In this document: positions 37,440 through 49,600 of the stretch, piece by piece
How positions within the stretch are numbered: position 1 is the stretch's first letter
Layout: the number at the start of each line of letters is the position of its first letter
Source: Ischnura elegans
Taxonomy: Eukaryota > Arthropoda > Insecta > Odonata > Coenagrionidae
Reading direction: 5' to 3'
Length of the DNA: 64,000 bases
NCBI RefSeq assembly: GCF_921293095.1
Contig: NC_060253.1
Location: forward strand, 98,659,073-98,723,072
The notes under the pieces: generated by a model
The model's database searches: none
What the model saw: the letters and a program-made list of their open reading frames with translations, nothing else
Told to the model about the DNA's origin: nothing
Program-made: the position numbers and the translations under genes

Positions 37440-37891
37440 ATTTTTTTTGCTTTTGGCGTCTGTTAGAGGCCAAGTGACAACTTGCGGTGCGATACGTTAT
37501 GTGCTAATTCCTTTGCGATATTCATTGCAAAGTATTTAAATGCGTTTAATAATTTAAACACTCTTTATGAACAACTATTCGAAGCATTGAATTTGGGGCA
37601 CGCGACTTTTTGCCTCACATTTATGATTGCAATCAATATACCACATGAACGAAGCAATTATTGCTGTAAAAAACATGTATTAAGCATTTTATCAATATGT
37701 ATATCTCTATCATTATTATGGATATATTTGATGCCAACGCGTGAAATTAAATGTTATAAGATTGATTTTTTTTCATATGAAGCAGTTATTTCTACTGGCA
37801 TGTATTTTCTTTAACCATTACTAAATGGCGTCTGCGAGACGCCGCGTGACGAATTGCGATCCAAATTGTGACGCGACTGACAGAGGGTTAA
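37440..37891. mobile_element. Possible piggyBac-like element end
   Basis: The right edge reads CAGAGGG and then TTAA (37887-37890). Just inside is the palindrome GGCGTCTGCGAGACGCC (37828-37844), a form I associate with subterminal repeats of piggyBac-like elements. A related phrase, TGGCGTCTGTTAGAGGCC, occurs near 37456 in the same orientation. The 110-codon frame 37482-37814 shows no transposase core. The class call is tentative. Confidence 0.35.
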
Positions 37892-39360
37892 AATAGAATT
37901 CCTCAAGGTTAATACCTCAAAAATTCAGTGCATGTTCATTTACCAATGGTTACTGTAATTACAATAGTTCAAGTGTCAATTTGCCTCGTCTTTTTGGCAT
38001 TGCACTGACGTCACGCGCACGCTTGTATTTATTTCCTCTGAGATGAGGACTATATTATTTTTTGTTCCGTCCGCCCTCTCTACCTTGTAATGACGGCATC
38101 CACAGTCATGATGGATTAGGGCTGTCGTATAAGTGTAGCGTGTCCTGGCGTTGTTACACACCGCAGGTCAATCGGGTGATTTTCCTGCTTGTTCGCCTAG
38201 AGAGTCGGACAACCCTTTGAATGAAAGTCACGAAGTCTGGAAGGTGCTCCAAAAGGAGAGACCCAATTGGATCGAAATATGTCCGCAGCGGTAAGAATAT
38301 ATACCTGCCGAAAGCTGACGATAACCGAGTTGTAAAACGTCGACTGCGCCATTTAGAACAGTCCATTTCTCAGACGGAATTGACGTGAGACTCGTCAAAC
38401 AGATAGGCGGAACTTGCTGGGAGCCCCAGACTTTCCACCGAAAGTCATGTATAGGCAATCGATTTCATGGGAAAAGTAGTGTAAGAGTTTATCAGATTGG
38501 CATAGAACAGTATTGTTCTAATCTCTCCCTTCAAATCCCTCAAAAGTTCAGTTTTCATTTCACGGCTATGTAAACGCAACCATAAATTCCTTTTAACCTT
38601 CTCAATTGTAAAAATTTTCATTTTAGGTTCAAATCGCATAATTTAATATCTTTTTGCCTTTTAAAACTCAGTAGACAAAATTAGACGGCTGTGGCCATAG
38701 GTATGGGTAACTATACCGAAAATTGATTGCAAGTGAAGTCATGCTTCAGTAATGCATGAATACCAAAATTAATTAAACGATGACTGATATATAGTTTTTT
38801 AATACGCTGAAAATTATTTAATTGCGATAAATGGAACAATAAATCAATTGAGTATATCCAAAGAAATAGCGAAAAATTTTCACAGCTCTTTGGGCTGCTG
38901 GATCCTGTGTGAACATATACGAATGGGAAATAAAATCGAGTTAAAAAAAAAAAGAGGGAACAAAAGGTAGTGAAAAGCTAATGAAATCCATAATCTTTAT
39001 TTTCGGAAAAGACTCAAAAGGCAATTCTATGTCCTAACCTACTACTTGCATAATATTGATGAGAAAAAGTAACGGAACTAAATTATTTAGTCCAATTAAT
39101 TGGAGATTAGCTAATCTAAAATCACGCTGGATAACGCAATGCTATATACAAATGGAGTAACAAAAAGGAATACTTTATGCAAAATGCAACAAGCAACATA
39201 GATTAATGATAAAGGAGAAGCATATAAATATCAATTTTAGAAAATTCAGGTTTGTCCCATTAAATAAATACATCACGGATGAATGGCGACGAAGAATTGG
39301 CATACGAATCAATTTACTTTCACTGCAGCCATTGTCTCAACAATAAAATCTCAACATTTT
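37892..39360. other. No gene; contains a dispersed repeat copy
   Basis: The 38561-38832 segment matches 35490-35760 (shared GGCTATGTAAA, AATTCCTTTT, AAGTGAAGTCA and AAACGATGACTGA-like blocks). Upstream DNA at 38160-38560 has several short overlapping frames without a domain. Confidence 0.6.
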
Positions 39361-39840
39361 TACAGAAAGAACGACATGCTTGCATTACAAATAGCTTTTT
39401 AAAATTAAATTTTACCCATTGTTTGATTTTTAAAATGGCCAAAAGGGAGATTTCAATTCCCGAGGTGTAGAAAAGAAAATGAATATCGCAGTTAAGTATT
39501 CTATATGAAAAATAATATCTCTAAACTTTTCGTCAAAGGGAATGTTTATATCGTTCTTCTTAGTTAAAATAAACCAAAAAGGCAAAGTTCGTCGTTTTGG
39601 TAGCGTGCATTGCCACGAGGCGACTTCCGTATTTTTTGTTTATTTTAACTAAGAAGAATGATATAAAAATTTCCCTGCATGAAAAGTTTAGAAATTTTTT
39701 TAACATATAGCATACGTAACTGCGATTTTCCTTTCTGCACCTCGGAAATTGAAATCTCCCTTTCGGCCATTTTAGAGATCAAATGAATGGGTAAAATTTA
39801 ATATATTAAGCTCTTTGTAATGCGAAAATGTCGTTCTGTA
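39361..39840. repeat. Foldback element, 480-bp near-palindrome
   Basis: The left arm starts TACAGAAAGAACGACAT (39361) and the right arm ends ATGTCGTTCTGTA (39840). The arms run about 210-220 bp each and remain complementary through blocks such as GGGAGATTTCAATTCCCGAG against CTCGGAAATTGAAATCTCCC, around a centre of about 60 bp near 39580-39640. The outermost TA at each end would fit a TA target duplication as used by Tc1/mariner-type transposases. No protein is encoded. Confidence 0.85.
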
Positions 39841-42800
39841 TATATAAAGTACAAAGGAATGCACCACTCTAATATTTTGCCCGTGACGAGATGGAGGAGA
39901 CGACCGTTTCGCCATTCTCAAAGTCTTTTGTGCCTTCTTCTTCACTCTTTCGACCGTAGAAGATAAACCTTTACGTCCAAACGATGTTTAATGAATCATT
40001 TTTATAGTCGAATACACAATGAGTAAAACGATATATGACACGACTGTATGGAGCTTCGGCAGAATTCTATACAAATGCTTTAAGTTCAGCGTTCTACCTT
40101 TTTTGCGCCGATAATGAGTGTTTGCGTATGTTTGGCCAGTCAAATTAGATCTTGAATTATTTTTAATTACAAATAGGAAAAATCAAGGAAAAATTTAGTA
40201 CTGTATTCACACTTATTTTTTTTAATCATGAGTGACGACATGGCCTCGGTATTTACTTAGTGATCTTCCGTCACATATCTCTAATTGTTAAAGTACAAAA
40301 TACCATAGGTTGTCATTGTTTAATAGCCTTACTTTGATGATACCCCTCTATTAATCGATGCGTCATTTTAAGTCGTATTTGAGTTCCCGTAGCGTAAGAA
40401 CGAGCAAGGGATAGAGAGAGGTTCCCACCCGAAAGGCGGGAATAAATTTTTGGATTTAGGTACTATTGGTAGTCACAAGGGGGGTTAATATATAAGAGGG
40501 GTTCGAGCCCCCTCTGAAATGAGTACCTTAATGTGTCACCGAGGTGAGCTCTATCTCACCCAGTCCAATTCAACCAACTTCCATTTAGTGATAGCACACA
40601 CAATTCATATTTCAATAACTTTTGTTATCTTCAACTTTTTTCTTTTATGGATTGTAAATAAATCGAATGAATGCACAAGTCCACCATTTTATTTGGTATT
40701 TAATTCATTTGTATTCATTATTTGGTATGATAGTGAATTAAAGTGATACAAAAATCTTGCAGGGTATCTGATCGAAAGCTTCGGAGTTCAGAGCCGAGTG
40801 ACAGCATTTGCAGTTGAAGCAGTTGCGCTTAAATGTCTGTGTCTGCTGGTGCAAATGAGAATGGCAGGACCATGAGGCAAGGATGAGAACACGCCCGACA
40901 CGGGATTTCCAATGGCATGCAATTAGGTCACTGAGTTCTCACGACCAGCCACCTCGAAATACGTAACGCAATACCCTCATGATAATGAATTTTCAGGGAA
41001 TTACTCACGGGGGCGAGACATTCTCGGGAATCGATAAATGAAAACGTCGCGGACTTTCTCAGAATCCGGAACTGGATTTCCCGGTTCTCGACTTCCATAA
41101 CTTACTGGACGCCATGCGGGCCCAACCTACGTGAACACCCCACAGTTCTCAGGCAGAGCATCAGGGGCGCACGGAAAATCGGGTGGTGGGAGGGCGTATT
41201 TCTCATTTCGGGGGGACATGACATTATTAAAAAGGCGAGGAAAGCCGTTCAGAGTGGAGAGAAAGTTCGAGGAATTTTCAATCTACGCCGAAATCATGAA
41301 ATAAGGTCAGGAATAAATTCCATGATACCTGATCTACCTACCTTCCACCGTATTCTAGGAGTTCTGAAATGATGAAATATCTGAAGTTTTTTTTGCCAGA
41401 AATGGTAAGCTTCTTAGAAAATGCAAAAACGTTAATTCTGGCGGCATTCTCAATTTCTTTAGTAAAGACGTTACTAAATTTAGAAATCCAAGCCTAATGC
41501 CTAAAAAATGAAGTAATTGAAATAATTAATTAATAATAACGGATTTCAGAAATTCTAAATTTCAAACATGCATTGCTGGTGGAAAAGGAATTCTTCTCTA
41601 TCTGTACCACACAGATATTGCTACGATCACGCTAAAACAACATAATACTATGCAATAAACAGTTTTAATTTATTTCCTAAAACATATGAGATTGCATGAT
41701 TTAATGATGATGCACCTCTTGGTTACATGAATGGTTAATGGAAGGAATGATTCATTTTTAATTTTTTCCATTTACCCTATTTGGTTACACACTGGATTCT
41801 TATATGTAATGCCAAAATGCATTAACGATATTTTTTTAAATCAAAATTTAGTATCATAAATTGTAGTAATTTTTGTGCGAGTTTTTCGAAACCTTATTTG
41901 TTATATGCCGCTGTTTATGCTGTATGGAACCGTTTGTAAATCTATGTGACTTAAAGACCAAATGAGAGGCACATTTGACGATTTTTGATTAGTAATAATG
42001 AAAAGGACACAAAATTTTTATTTTTTAATATAGCAAGAAAGTAAATAATAAAAACTTGCAAATCATGCAATTTCATAAATCACTTTCCTACTGAACATGA
42101 ACCCTAAGCATCACGGGATGAATACCCAATAACATGAAATTCGTAATGATAAATATCATTTTCAAGTAGAGAACCGTACGTGCTATATAAAATATTTTCA
42201 TCTTTTGAGAAACTGTTTTAAGTTAAAAAATTACGTGAAAACACTAAAATCCACTCTATATTGAAAATACCATTGCAACATCCAAAATTATTTTTTAACT
42301 ACTATTTCATGGCGAATTTTTATTCAAATGTCGCCTTGTCGGATTGGTAGTTTATTATTTTGAACCAACTGATAAACTAAGGTTCTAACATTCCTCTCTT
42401 TATCAAATCTAAAAATATTTGCAGTTGCACCTAAATGTGTGTGTCTGCTGAGTTTTCAGAGAGCTAACTGGGAGTTCTCGTTCAGGTTTCACATAGATCA
42501 GTGCCACCGACTTAAGCCTCTACAAATAATACTCATTTACGCCATTTTGATTGCAAGGAAAGGCTTACTGTTGTTCCTAAATGAAGTACTTGAGAACGGG
42601 TGAGTTATTTTTAATTATAATATTTTGCAGAAGAATCTACATCATTTATATTTAGCTTAAAAAGACTGCTCCAATCCTGAAGCAATATTATTGCTGAAAT
42701 CAAGTTATTCAAAAAGTATGTACCTACATTCGCTATGTAAGATCTGAAAACATGCTCCAATTTTCAAGCCATATGATTGTTAGAATAAAAGCAGTATTAG

Positions 42801-44848
42801 AAAATTGCATGCAGAAGTGCTTTTAGCTTTGAAAACATGCTTTAAATTCCAAAAAATATATTATTACTAAGAGGACGCATACCTTCTGCTCGACAGGTCT
42901 TTTTTGTGCCAGCATTTTTCCGTATCTAAAAAATTTGGTAGTTTAGCCTTTTATCATTCTATTGCTTTCTCAGCTATTTTTCTTTAACATTTAAGTTAAA
43001 AAAATACTTTAAGCAGGGTATACTCATTTTACACTGAAATTTTCATGATGAAACCATTATTTTAGTATGTATTACAAAATTACATATAAAAGTACTTTAT
43101 CGTTGAAAAAACGCTACAATATTAGACTATGTTAATGTGGATAATTGAGAATTACAAAATTGCATGCATTAGGTAATTAAATTTTGAAAAAGCGTGAACA
43201 ACTCTTTGAGTATATCACTTAGAATATGAATATTTTTCAAATTTTCATGTATGATTTACTTTAACTTTGGAAGAAAGCTACAAATCTTAGATTTTATCAT
43301 TTTGGATAGTGAAGTATTTCAAAACTACTTGCATAAGCAACTTTATCTATGGAAACATCCATGCAATTCTTTGACATTACCACAGTGGAGATCAAAGTAT
43401 TGCAAAATTAGATGCAAAACGCATAATCAATACCCCAATGAGCTTAGCTTGCGAAATGAATTGAGTCAGATGACTATCAGCTCAAATCACCTTTTGGATT
43501 CCCCAATATATCTCCGCAAACGTACATCGGATCCCCCGCATCTCTTCGATATCCTCTAGCCCCTCCTACGGACCTCACACCCTTCAAGCATATCCCACAT
43601 CCATTAAAATACCCCTCCCTCCCAGATCTACCCCGCCCCCTATCCTATTACCCCCGAAAGATTTATACACGGACCGCTCTTACCTCCACGCGCGTTATTA
43701 ATTGAGGAATAGCCGGACGAGTATAATCTCTGCGACCCCTAATAACCCCCCTCGGACCCTCTGCGCTGGGACCTCACCACCTGCCCCGCCCCCCCGCAAC
43801 CTTACTCCCTCTAAACGTAGGCCCACGCATCTTCGCGTCCGTTTCCTTCCGGGCCTCCATGAATGAGTAAGCGATTTTATTTATTTATCTATTTCATACA
43901 TATCGCTAGAAAGTAGGCTAATCGCCTAGTGGTAACATGAGAGCTTAAAAAAAATAATTGAAAGCCTACCTAACTGAGAACAGAGTAAAGGAATGGAAAA
44001 AAACATCTGTAGAACGCAAAAAACACACTAATAAGATATTCTCTCTAGTGAACCTAACAAATTTTATTCTTGAATTTTCCATAGTGGAAAGGTTTCACGC
44101 ATTCCATCACATAGTCTCAGCTAACTCATATTTATAAAAATATCAAATTGATTGATTAATTAAACAATTTTGGTATTTTGAAATTATCATAGCATTGGCC
44201 TAACCTATATATTTTGTATTTTAATGAAAAATGAAAACCAAAAATAGATGACACATAATTTTGGTCAATAATGTTGGATATTTAAAGGATTACATTCCCC
44301 AAACAATCGCCTATCACTTTGTGGATACAATAATTAATAACCATCAGCAAATGATTTGACAAAGGAAATAGAACTAGACCCCTCCCTTAACCGTGTGAAC
44401 TTTACACGCAGTACCTCTGTCCAAGATTAGATATACCCTTGCTTATACAAACCATTATGGGGGTGAAATCACGAATTACATGTTTACTTACAGCGATTGC
44501 CTCGAAGGTTTCTATGTCGCTGTTTTGATACTTGCGAATATTCATGGATCCAAGCCAATAATACATTAATAAAATTATGATATATATCGAGTTCAAAAAC
44601 AACTAAGTAATTGAAGTTACGTTCATTTTATTGACAGTCCTTACTAAGCTATACCTACCAATCAAATCTATAACTTGTTAAATGTATAATATTCAAGTAC
44701 TTCCCTTATAGGCATATAGCTTCTAAGAAATTACTGGAGAAAGCTACCGTCAATATATAATTACGCAACAATTTCCATGAGTTTCTGACATATTTCAACT
44801 GGTAAATCTTTATAATGAACTCATACTGTTTATTATGTTACATATATG
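39841..44848. other. AT-rich DNA, no recognised gene
   Basis: Five kilobases with no supportable gene. A short hairpin (AGAGGGG...CCCCTCT, 40495-40515) surrounds TTCGAG. A phrase of about 35 bp (TTTGCAGTTG ... TGTGTCTGCTG) occurs near 40810 and again near 42418. The 43540-43860 segment is C-rich. Confidence 0.5.
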
Positions 44849-44941
44849 TAACTTAGCTTCGTAGCTTTCGTAAAAATGATAATGTACATGTATGTACATT
44901 AGCATTTTTACGAAAACTTGCAGACTTTCGCACTTAAGTTA
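44849..44941. repeat. Imperfect palindrome, hairpin
   Basis: CGTAAAAATGATAATGTACA pairs with TGTACATTAGCATTTTTACG around a tiny centre (about 44869-44913). Outer flanks AACTTA and TAAGTT extend the symmetry. The arms are close to identical, which suggests a recent or maintained palindrome. Confidence 0.75.
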
Positions 44942-45902
44942 TCATAGGTATTTTTTTCTAATTTTTCCGTACTAATGCATTATAATATACTTTCAACCCT
45001 AAAGCTGACATTTTTTCGGGGAATAAACATCCTTCTTCTGAAGGTAACTTTATTCCCATAGGCACTTATTCATACCCATTAATTTTTTTATTATCACGCA
45101 ATCGATCCAGGAGAGATTCATGAACACGTGCGCGGCGGACGACTTAGATTGATTCGCGAATCAGCCGCACCACGCGCCCCAAGACCTTTTTTTTTCTTCG
45201 GGGGAGTTCCGGAGACGGGTGAAAATTTTTCGGGCACGTGAGATTTTTATTCGGCCCACCTTAGTTCGCGTCGTTGCGGAAAGGGACAACGGGAGGTGAG
45301 GAGGGGTGTCATTGTTTCGATTGTTCGTCCGATCACGGCTGGGTACACCTTCCAAAGAATGAGGGAACATCGACTATATGATAGCATGCGAGTCACCGCC
45401 AGGGTGCATGGCTGGTAGCATTTCTATATTACATGCAGACTGCCACTTGGGGGGATCCAGGAAGTGGCAAAATCAAAGTTTCCGGAGCTGCGACGGGTAG
45501 CAGAATTCCCTGTCCGGCCCTGGGACAAATACAGAAGAACCTGCGCCAACTGGTCAAACCGAAGATCTTCCTCCGAAGGAACAAAAGAACGCGGTCCCGT
45601 AACGTGATTTACGGCCTCAACACAGGAGGCTTTTACAGGAAATTAGTCCCTTGGCAATGTGGAACCCGAAGCGAATCATAATCTGAAGAGCACATGAGTG
45701 CTGAGCAGATTAATACCAATATCAGATTGGTATGAAGTACCACGCGTCTCTACGTGGGGGAGTTACTCTAAGTTCACGAACAATAGCACAACTCTAAATA
45801 TCTCCGGTGCTATGACACATGTGAGGGGGTAAAGAAGCTTTTTTTTATTTTGCATAGCCCGTAACTATCACATCTGTTTTTAACTATTTTTGTCAATATT
45901 TA
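44942..45902. other. No recognised gene
   Basis: A 12-bp palindrome GATTCGCGAATC lies at about 45151-45162 in a GC-richer patch (45120-45350). The 82-codon frame 45433-45681 has no recognised domain. The right end abuts the mariner relic. Confidence 0.45.
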
Positions 45903-46292
45903 CGTGATAAGACCCAAAAATAGCCGGACGGAAATCGCTGCGACCGTCGCGTCGCTCTCAAGTTTTGGGCTTCTCCCTCTCAATGGGTATTATTTCATCA
46001 TATCTGAGTCATTTTGCAAAAGGACGTGGCTTTAGACGGTTGTAGCAATCCCCTTTGACAATTTATATTAGAAGAGTTTTATGCCCTCTTCGATTTTTGA
46101 AGTGGCTGATATATTCGAGAACATCGTGCAGTGTTGAAATTTTGCTCTCTGCTCGGTAAAATTGAGTCAGACACAGTTATTATGATGTCAACAGCCTTTA
46201 AAAAACACACTTTAACAATAACTCATGTGCGCGAGTGATATTCGCAATTCAAACGTGGCAACATGTCGATAGAAGGCATTCAACAAGGCCCA
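45903..46292 (+). mobile_element. mariner relic, left part
   Basis: The left end (TACGTGATAAGACCCAAAAA from 45901) matches the reverse complement of the right end near 54681-54708, about 21 of 28 positions. TA at both edges fits the mariner target. From about 46120 broken codons read LKFCSLLGKI, then THVRE, a stop in place of the expected W, and YSQFKRGNMSIEG, which is the N-terminal helix-turn-helix region of a mariner transposase. The coding frame is cut by the CACTG element at 46292. Confidence 0.8.
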
Positions 46293-46305
46293 CACTGAGA
46301 AAACA
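46293..46305 (+). repeat. Left terminal inverted repeat
   Basis: CACTGAGAAAACA. It pairs with 54149-54161 with one mismatch. It is followed directly by the first subterminal motif. Confidence 0.85.
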
Positions 46306-46307
46306 GG

Positions 46308-46466
46308 TTTGGGTGGTACACCCTAAACGTCTTTGGGCGTGGAGGTTTGGATGCGCCATCAAGAATAATAAGACGTCAGAACTAATTATTTGGATGTGAG
46401 AACCAAAGGCAAGGAGCGTCACACCAAACACGGATAGTCAAGGTAGTTTGGGTGGGAGAACCAAAG
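46308..46466. promoter_or_regulatory. Left subterminal motif cluster
   Basis: Three clear copies of a 20-bp quasi-palindrome occur: TTTGGGTGGTACACCCTAAA (46308-46327), TTTGGATGTGAGAACCAAAG (46389-46408) and TTTGGGTGGGAGAACCAAAG (46447-46466). Weaker half-sites lie between them. In CACTA elements such arrays bind an element-encoded protein and are needed for transposition. The motif's partner here is not shown by the sequence. Confidence 0.75.
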
Positions 46467-46667
46467 TTGTAGTTGGTGCACTCTGCTGGGATAGTTGCGA
46501 AATCTAAATCTATAGTTGCGCTCACTGGTGGCGCTCTCAGGAAGCACTATAGCATCCGCCATTCTCTGTTCAGCCGTTGGAGCCATCAACACGTTCGGAC
46601 TTGTGCGCGAAAAGGGTGCTCTTCTGATTCTGGTGCCACGTCTTCACTGTTCCTGCTTCCCGTGAAA

Positions 46668-49600
46668 ATGGACGAGGGGACGAAGAAATTTCTATTGAAG
46701 GCTGGGCTTGGAGCCTATATCCAGGTGTTCGCTGGTAAGTTGCTTTGAAATTGCGATTTTGTATCAATTCTTACGGCCATTTTGTGTTAATTCTCACCGC
46801 CATTTTGAATTATTTCTCCTACCCACGCCATCAGCCTTTGATTATATGAGTTCTTTTTCAGATTCCCTATGTAATCTCTGAGCTTATTACAAACAAAATT
46901 CAAATTCGGATTATATTTTGTCGTCAGAGCTGCTGTGCTTTTTAACATTTAACTTTCTTTCTGTTATTGAGGATAAGATATCTCACGTTAGGAGTCTATT
47001 GCCATTCGCAGCCAAGTTATTTAATTATGGGTTCTAGTGTTGCAGAATTAAACATGCTGCTGCCTTAGAATAGAAACTGCAATAACGTAAGCACTCTCCC
47101 GCAGTTTTCCTTAACGGGAGTCTTAATGTCGAAACTACATAAATCGTGTGCATATCTGCGCAATATCCTGCAAGCCACCTCTAAGGTGCATGGCTGAAGA
47201 ATTTATTCGTCATGTTTCCATGCTATCGCTCAATACTCGTTTCTTTTTCCGTCTTGTGCAGATAGTGATATAAGTTCGGATCAGCTTTCCACTCTGCCAT
47301 CTGTGGCTCCCTCGGTGCTGGCAGAGCTCATTCCTAAGGCAGGCCACCGTATTAAGTACATTGAAGCATTGAGCAGCGACGTTGTTGATGTATGATCTCC
47401 TTTAAGGACCAAGTTTGGTAAGTGTATGAAAGATCAGTGGAATACAGTTTTCAGATTATTTTATTTATGTTGTAGGGAAACAGTGAGACCTCCAGCAAGT
47501 CAGCATCATCTGAATCGACTCCGTATCCACTGAATACTTCCGTGGTTGTTGATCTGGTGGGGATCAATCAGTATGCCGAAACAACGATTGTATCAGCTCC
47601 GGAATTCATAACCAGCTCTATTGACTTTGATCGCGCAATTGAGCAAACACATAACCAGGCAAAAAGCACGGTAAGTGTGATATGATTCGATGCCATATCA
47701 TTTAGGCTTATTTCAACATTTTAGTACAAAAGTAATGATAACTCTGTGTTAAATAGACCAGGCTTCACTCGTCATGGATTTCCATGTAATTTGGTATGAA
47801 CAATCAGACAGTGATGTAGTCAAATTCAGAATAGCGATGCAGTCATATTTTAGCCGTCTTTAATTATTTTCGATACTTGTGTGATTGAAATTGGGTTTAG
47901 TCCCTAGCATGCCTCAATTTGCATCCGAGTTGGATTGAAGAATAGAAGAATAAAAGTTGGATTTTTTGTTGTTGATTAAAAGTTGGATGATATACCAGAA
48001 TTTTAGTGGCGTATTTAGAAGCACCAATTATGAACATGCCCTCTCATTCCGTTAATGTTATTTTATATGCTGGTACACAAGGTTAAAGATTTTCATTTAA
48101 AACTAGGGGGATTAAATAAAGTTAAATACCTTTCGAATAAAGTTCTTTCCATCTTAGGTCACATGTAAAGCTATTTTTAATTTCAAAAATCATATTGTGG
48201 GTGGGTAGAATGTGGGTAGAATGGTAAAAATAAAAAAGAAACATAGTCAATTTTTATTAATAGAAAAACTTGTGCTGTATATAACGTTATGTACATTAGC
48301 CAAAATTTTATTTTTGTACTTGTTAAGCAAGATGTCATATCATTTGTGAGTTACATTGAAGCTTATCTTGAAATTTTTGGGTATCAACTGAATTTGAGCT
48401 AAGTTCAAATAGGTAGTGTTTTTAATATCAAGACCAATGTACTTGGCAGCCACTCTTCTTGTAGATAAGGGTAAATACATATTATTACAATCGAAACTTA
48501 GTATGGGATCCCATTGCCTTTTTAAATGTAAGCAGTCAATCGAAATTAGTGCAAATTATTTTTATCTAAAGATATTATTTTTTGTTGGGGAAGTTATCCA
48601 CATAGATATAGAATATGTGAAGACAATGCTAGGATTCTTCCATTATCCTTGGTTTTAGGAAATTATTTCTGTTTTTTTTTTTATGCACTACAAGTCAACT
48701 TATGAATGAAAACATTATCCAACTCAGTTGCACATTGGAGGAGTCAAAGGACCATGCCCAAATTTTAATCACTCTAATTTATTCAATTTCCCAATTGCGA
48801 ATTAGCTAATAGTGAGGTGGAATAGTAATATTGAAACATAGGCAATTATATGTATGATAATGTTCAGCGTAGGTAGTCAATTCTTTTTCTTTTATATCCA
48901 TAACCTTTTTCTGAATCAATTTACTATTATCATTTTTGAGTACTAGTCCACCACATACATTGCAACAGGCCATAATATTGTAAAAGTCTTTGTCACCATT
49001 CTTTCAACAATTATGGAAACAGCATTTTTTTATGTGCCCATAGTTTTATACTACTGTATTATGAAGAGGCACAACAAGCAATGCTAGCCAGTCACTTAGG
49101 TATCTTGTTGTTATTAAATATAACTGATTATGTGCATAACATGGGTACTATTTCTGAGTCATCTTGTTGGTGGCTTTCGGTTTCGAACAAATTGGAGGAA
49201 GTAACATGTTTTCCACCCTGTACCTCAAGGTGACCTCAAAGTATCTTTGATTTGATTAAGTATTTTTATTCTGTTTCAGTATATAAGAAATCTTGCTGAA
49301 AAGTCCATTGATGGACTAATTGTTCTGGCCTCATACGAAAATAAAAAGCAGCTGGAGCAGGCTCTGAAATATAAATTGGCCAAAGCCATTGTTTTGCACG
49401 AGCTAGGGCTAGACACTAACAAGGAGTAAGTTAAATGTGAATGCTATTTTATTTAATCTTTATTTTTTATTCAAAAAATGATGTTTTAACACATTTCTTT
49501 GTTTTGTAGCATAACCCCTCATCGCTTTCGGTTCTTGGCCGACTGTGTGGGGCAAGAATTCAATGAAGATCCCGTAAGTTCACTCATTTCTCATTTACTT

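Noticed and set aside
40495-40515. TTCGAG hairpin as a tRNA T-arm
   Set aside because: No D or anticodon arm and no A box can be placed around it.
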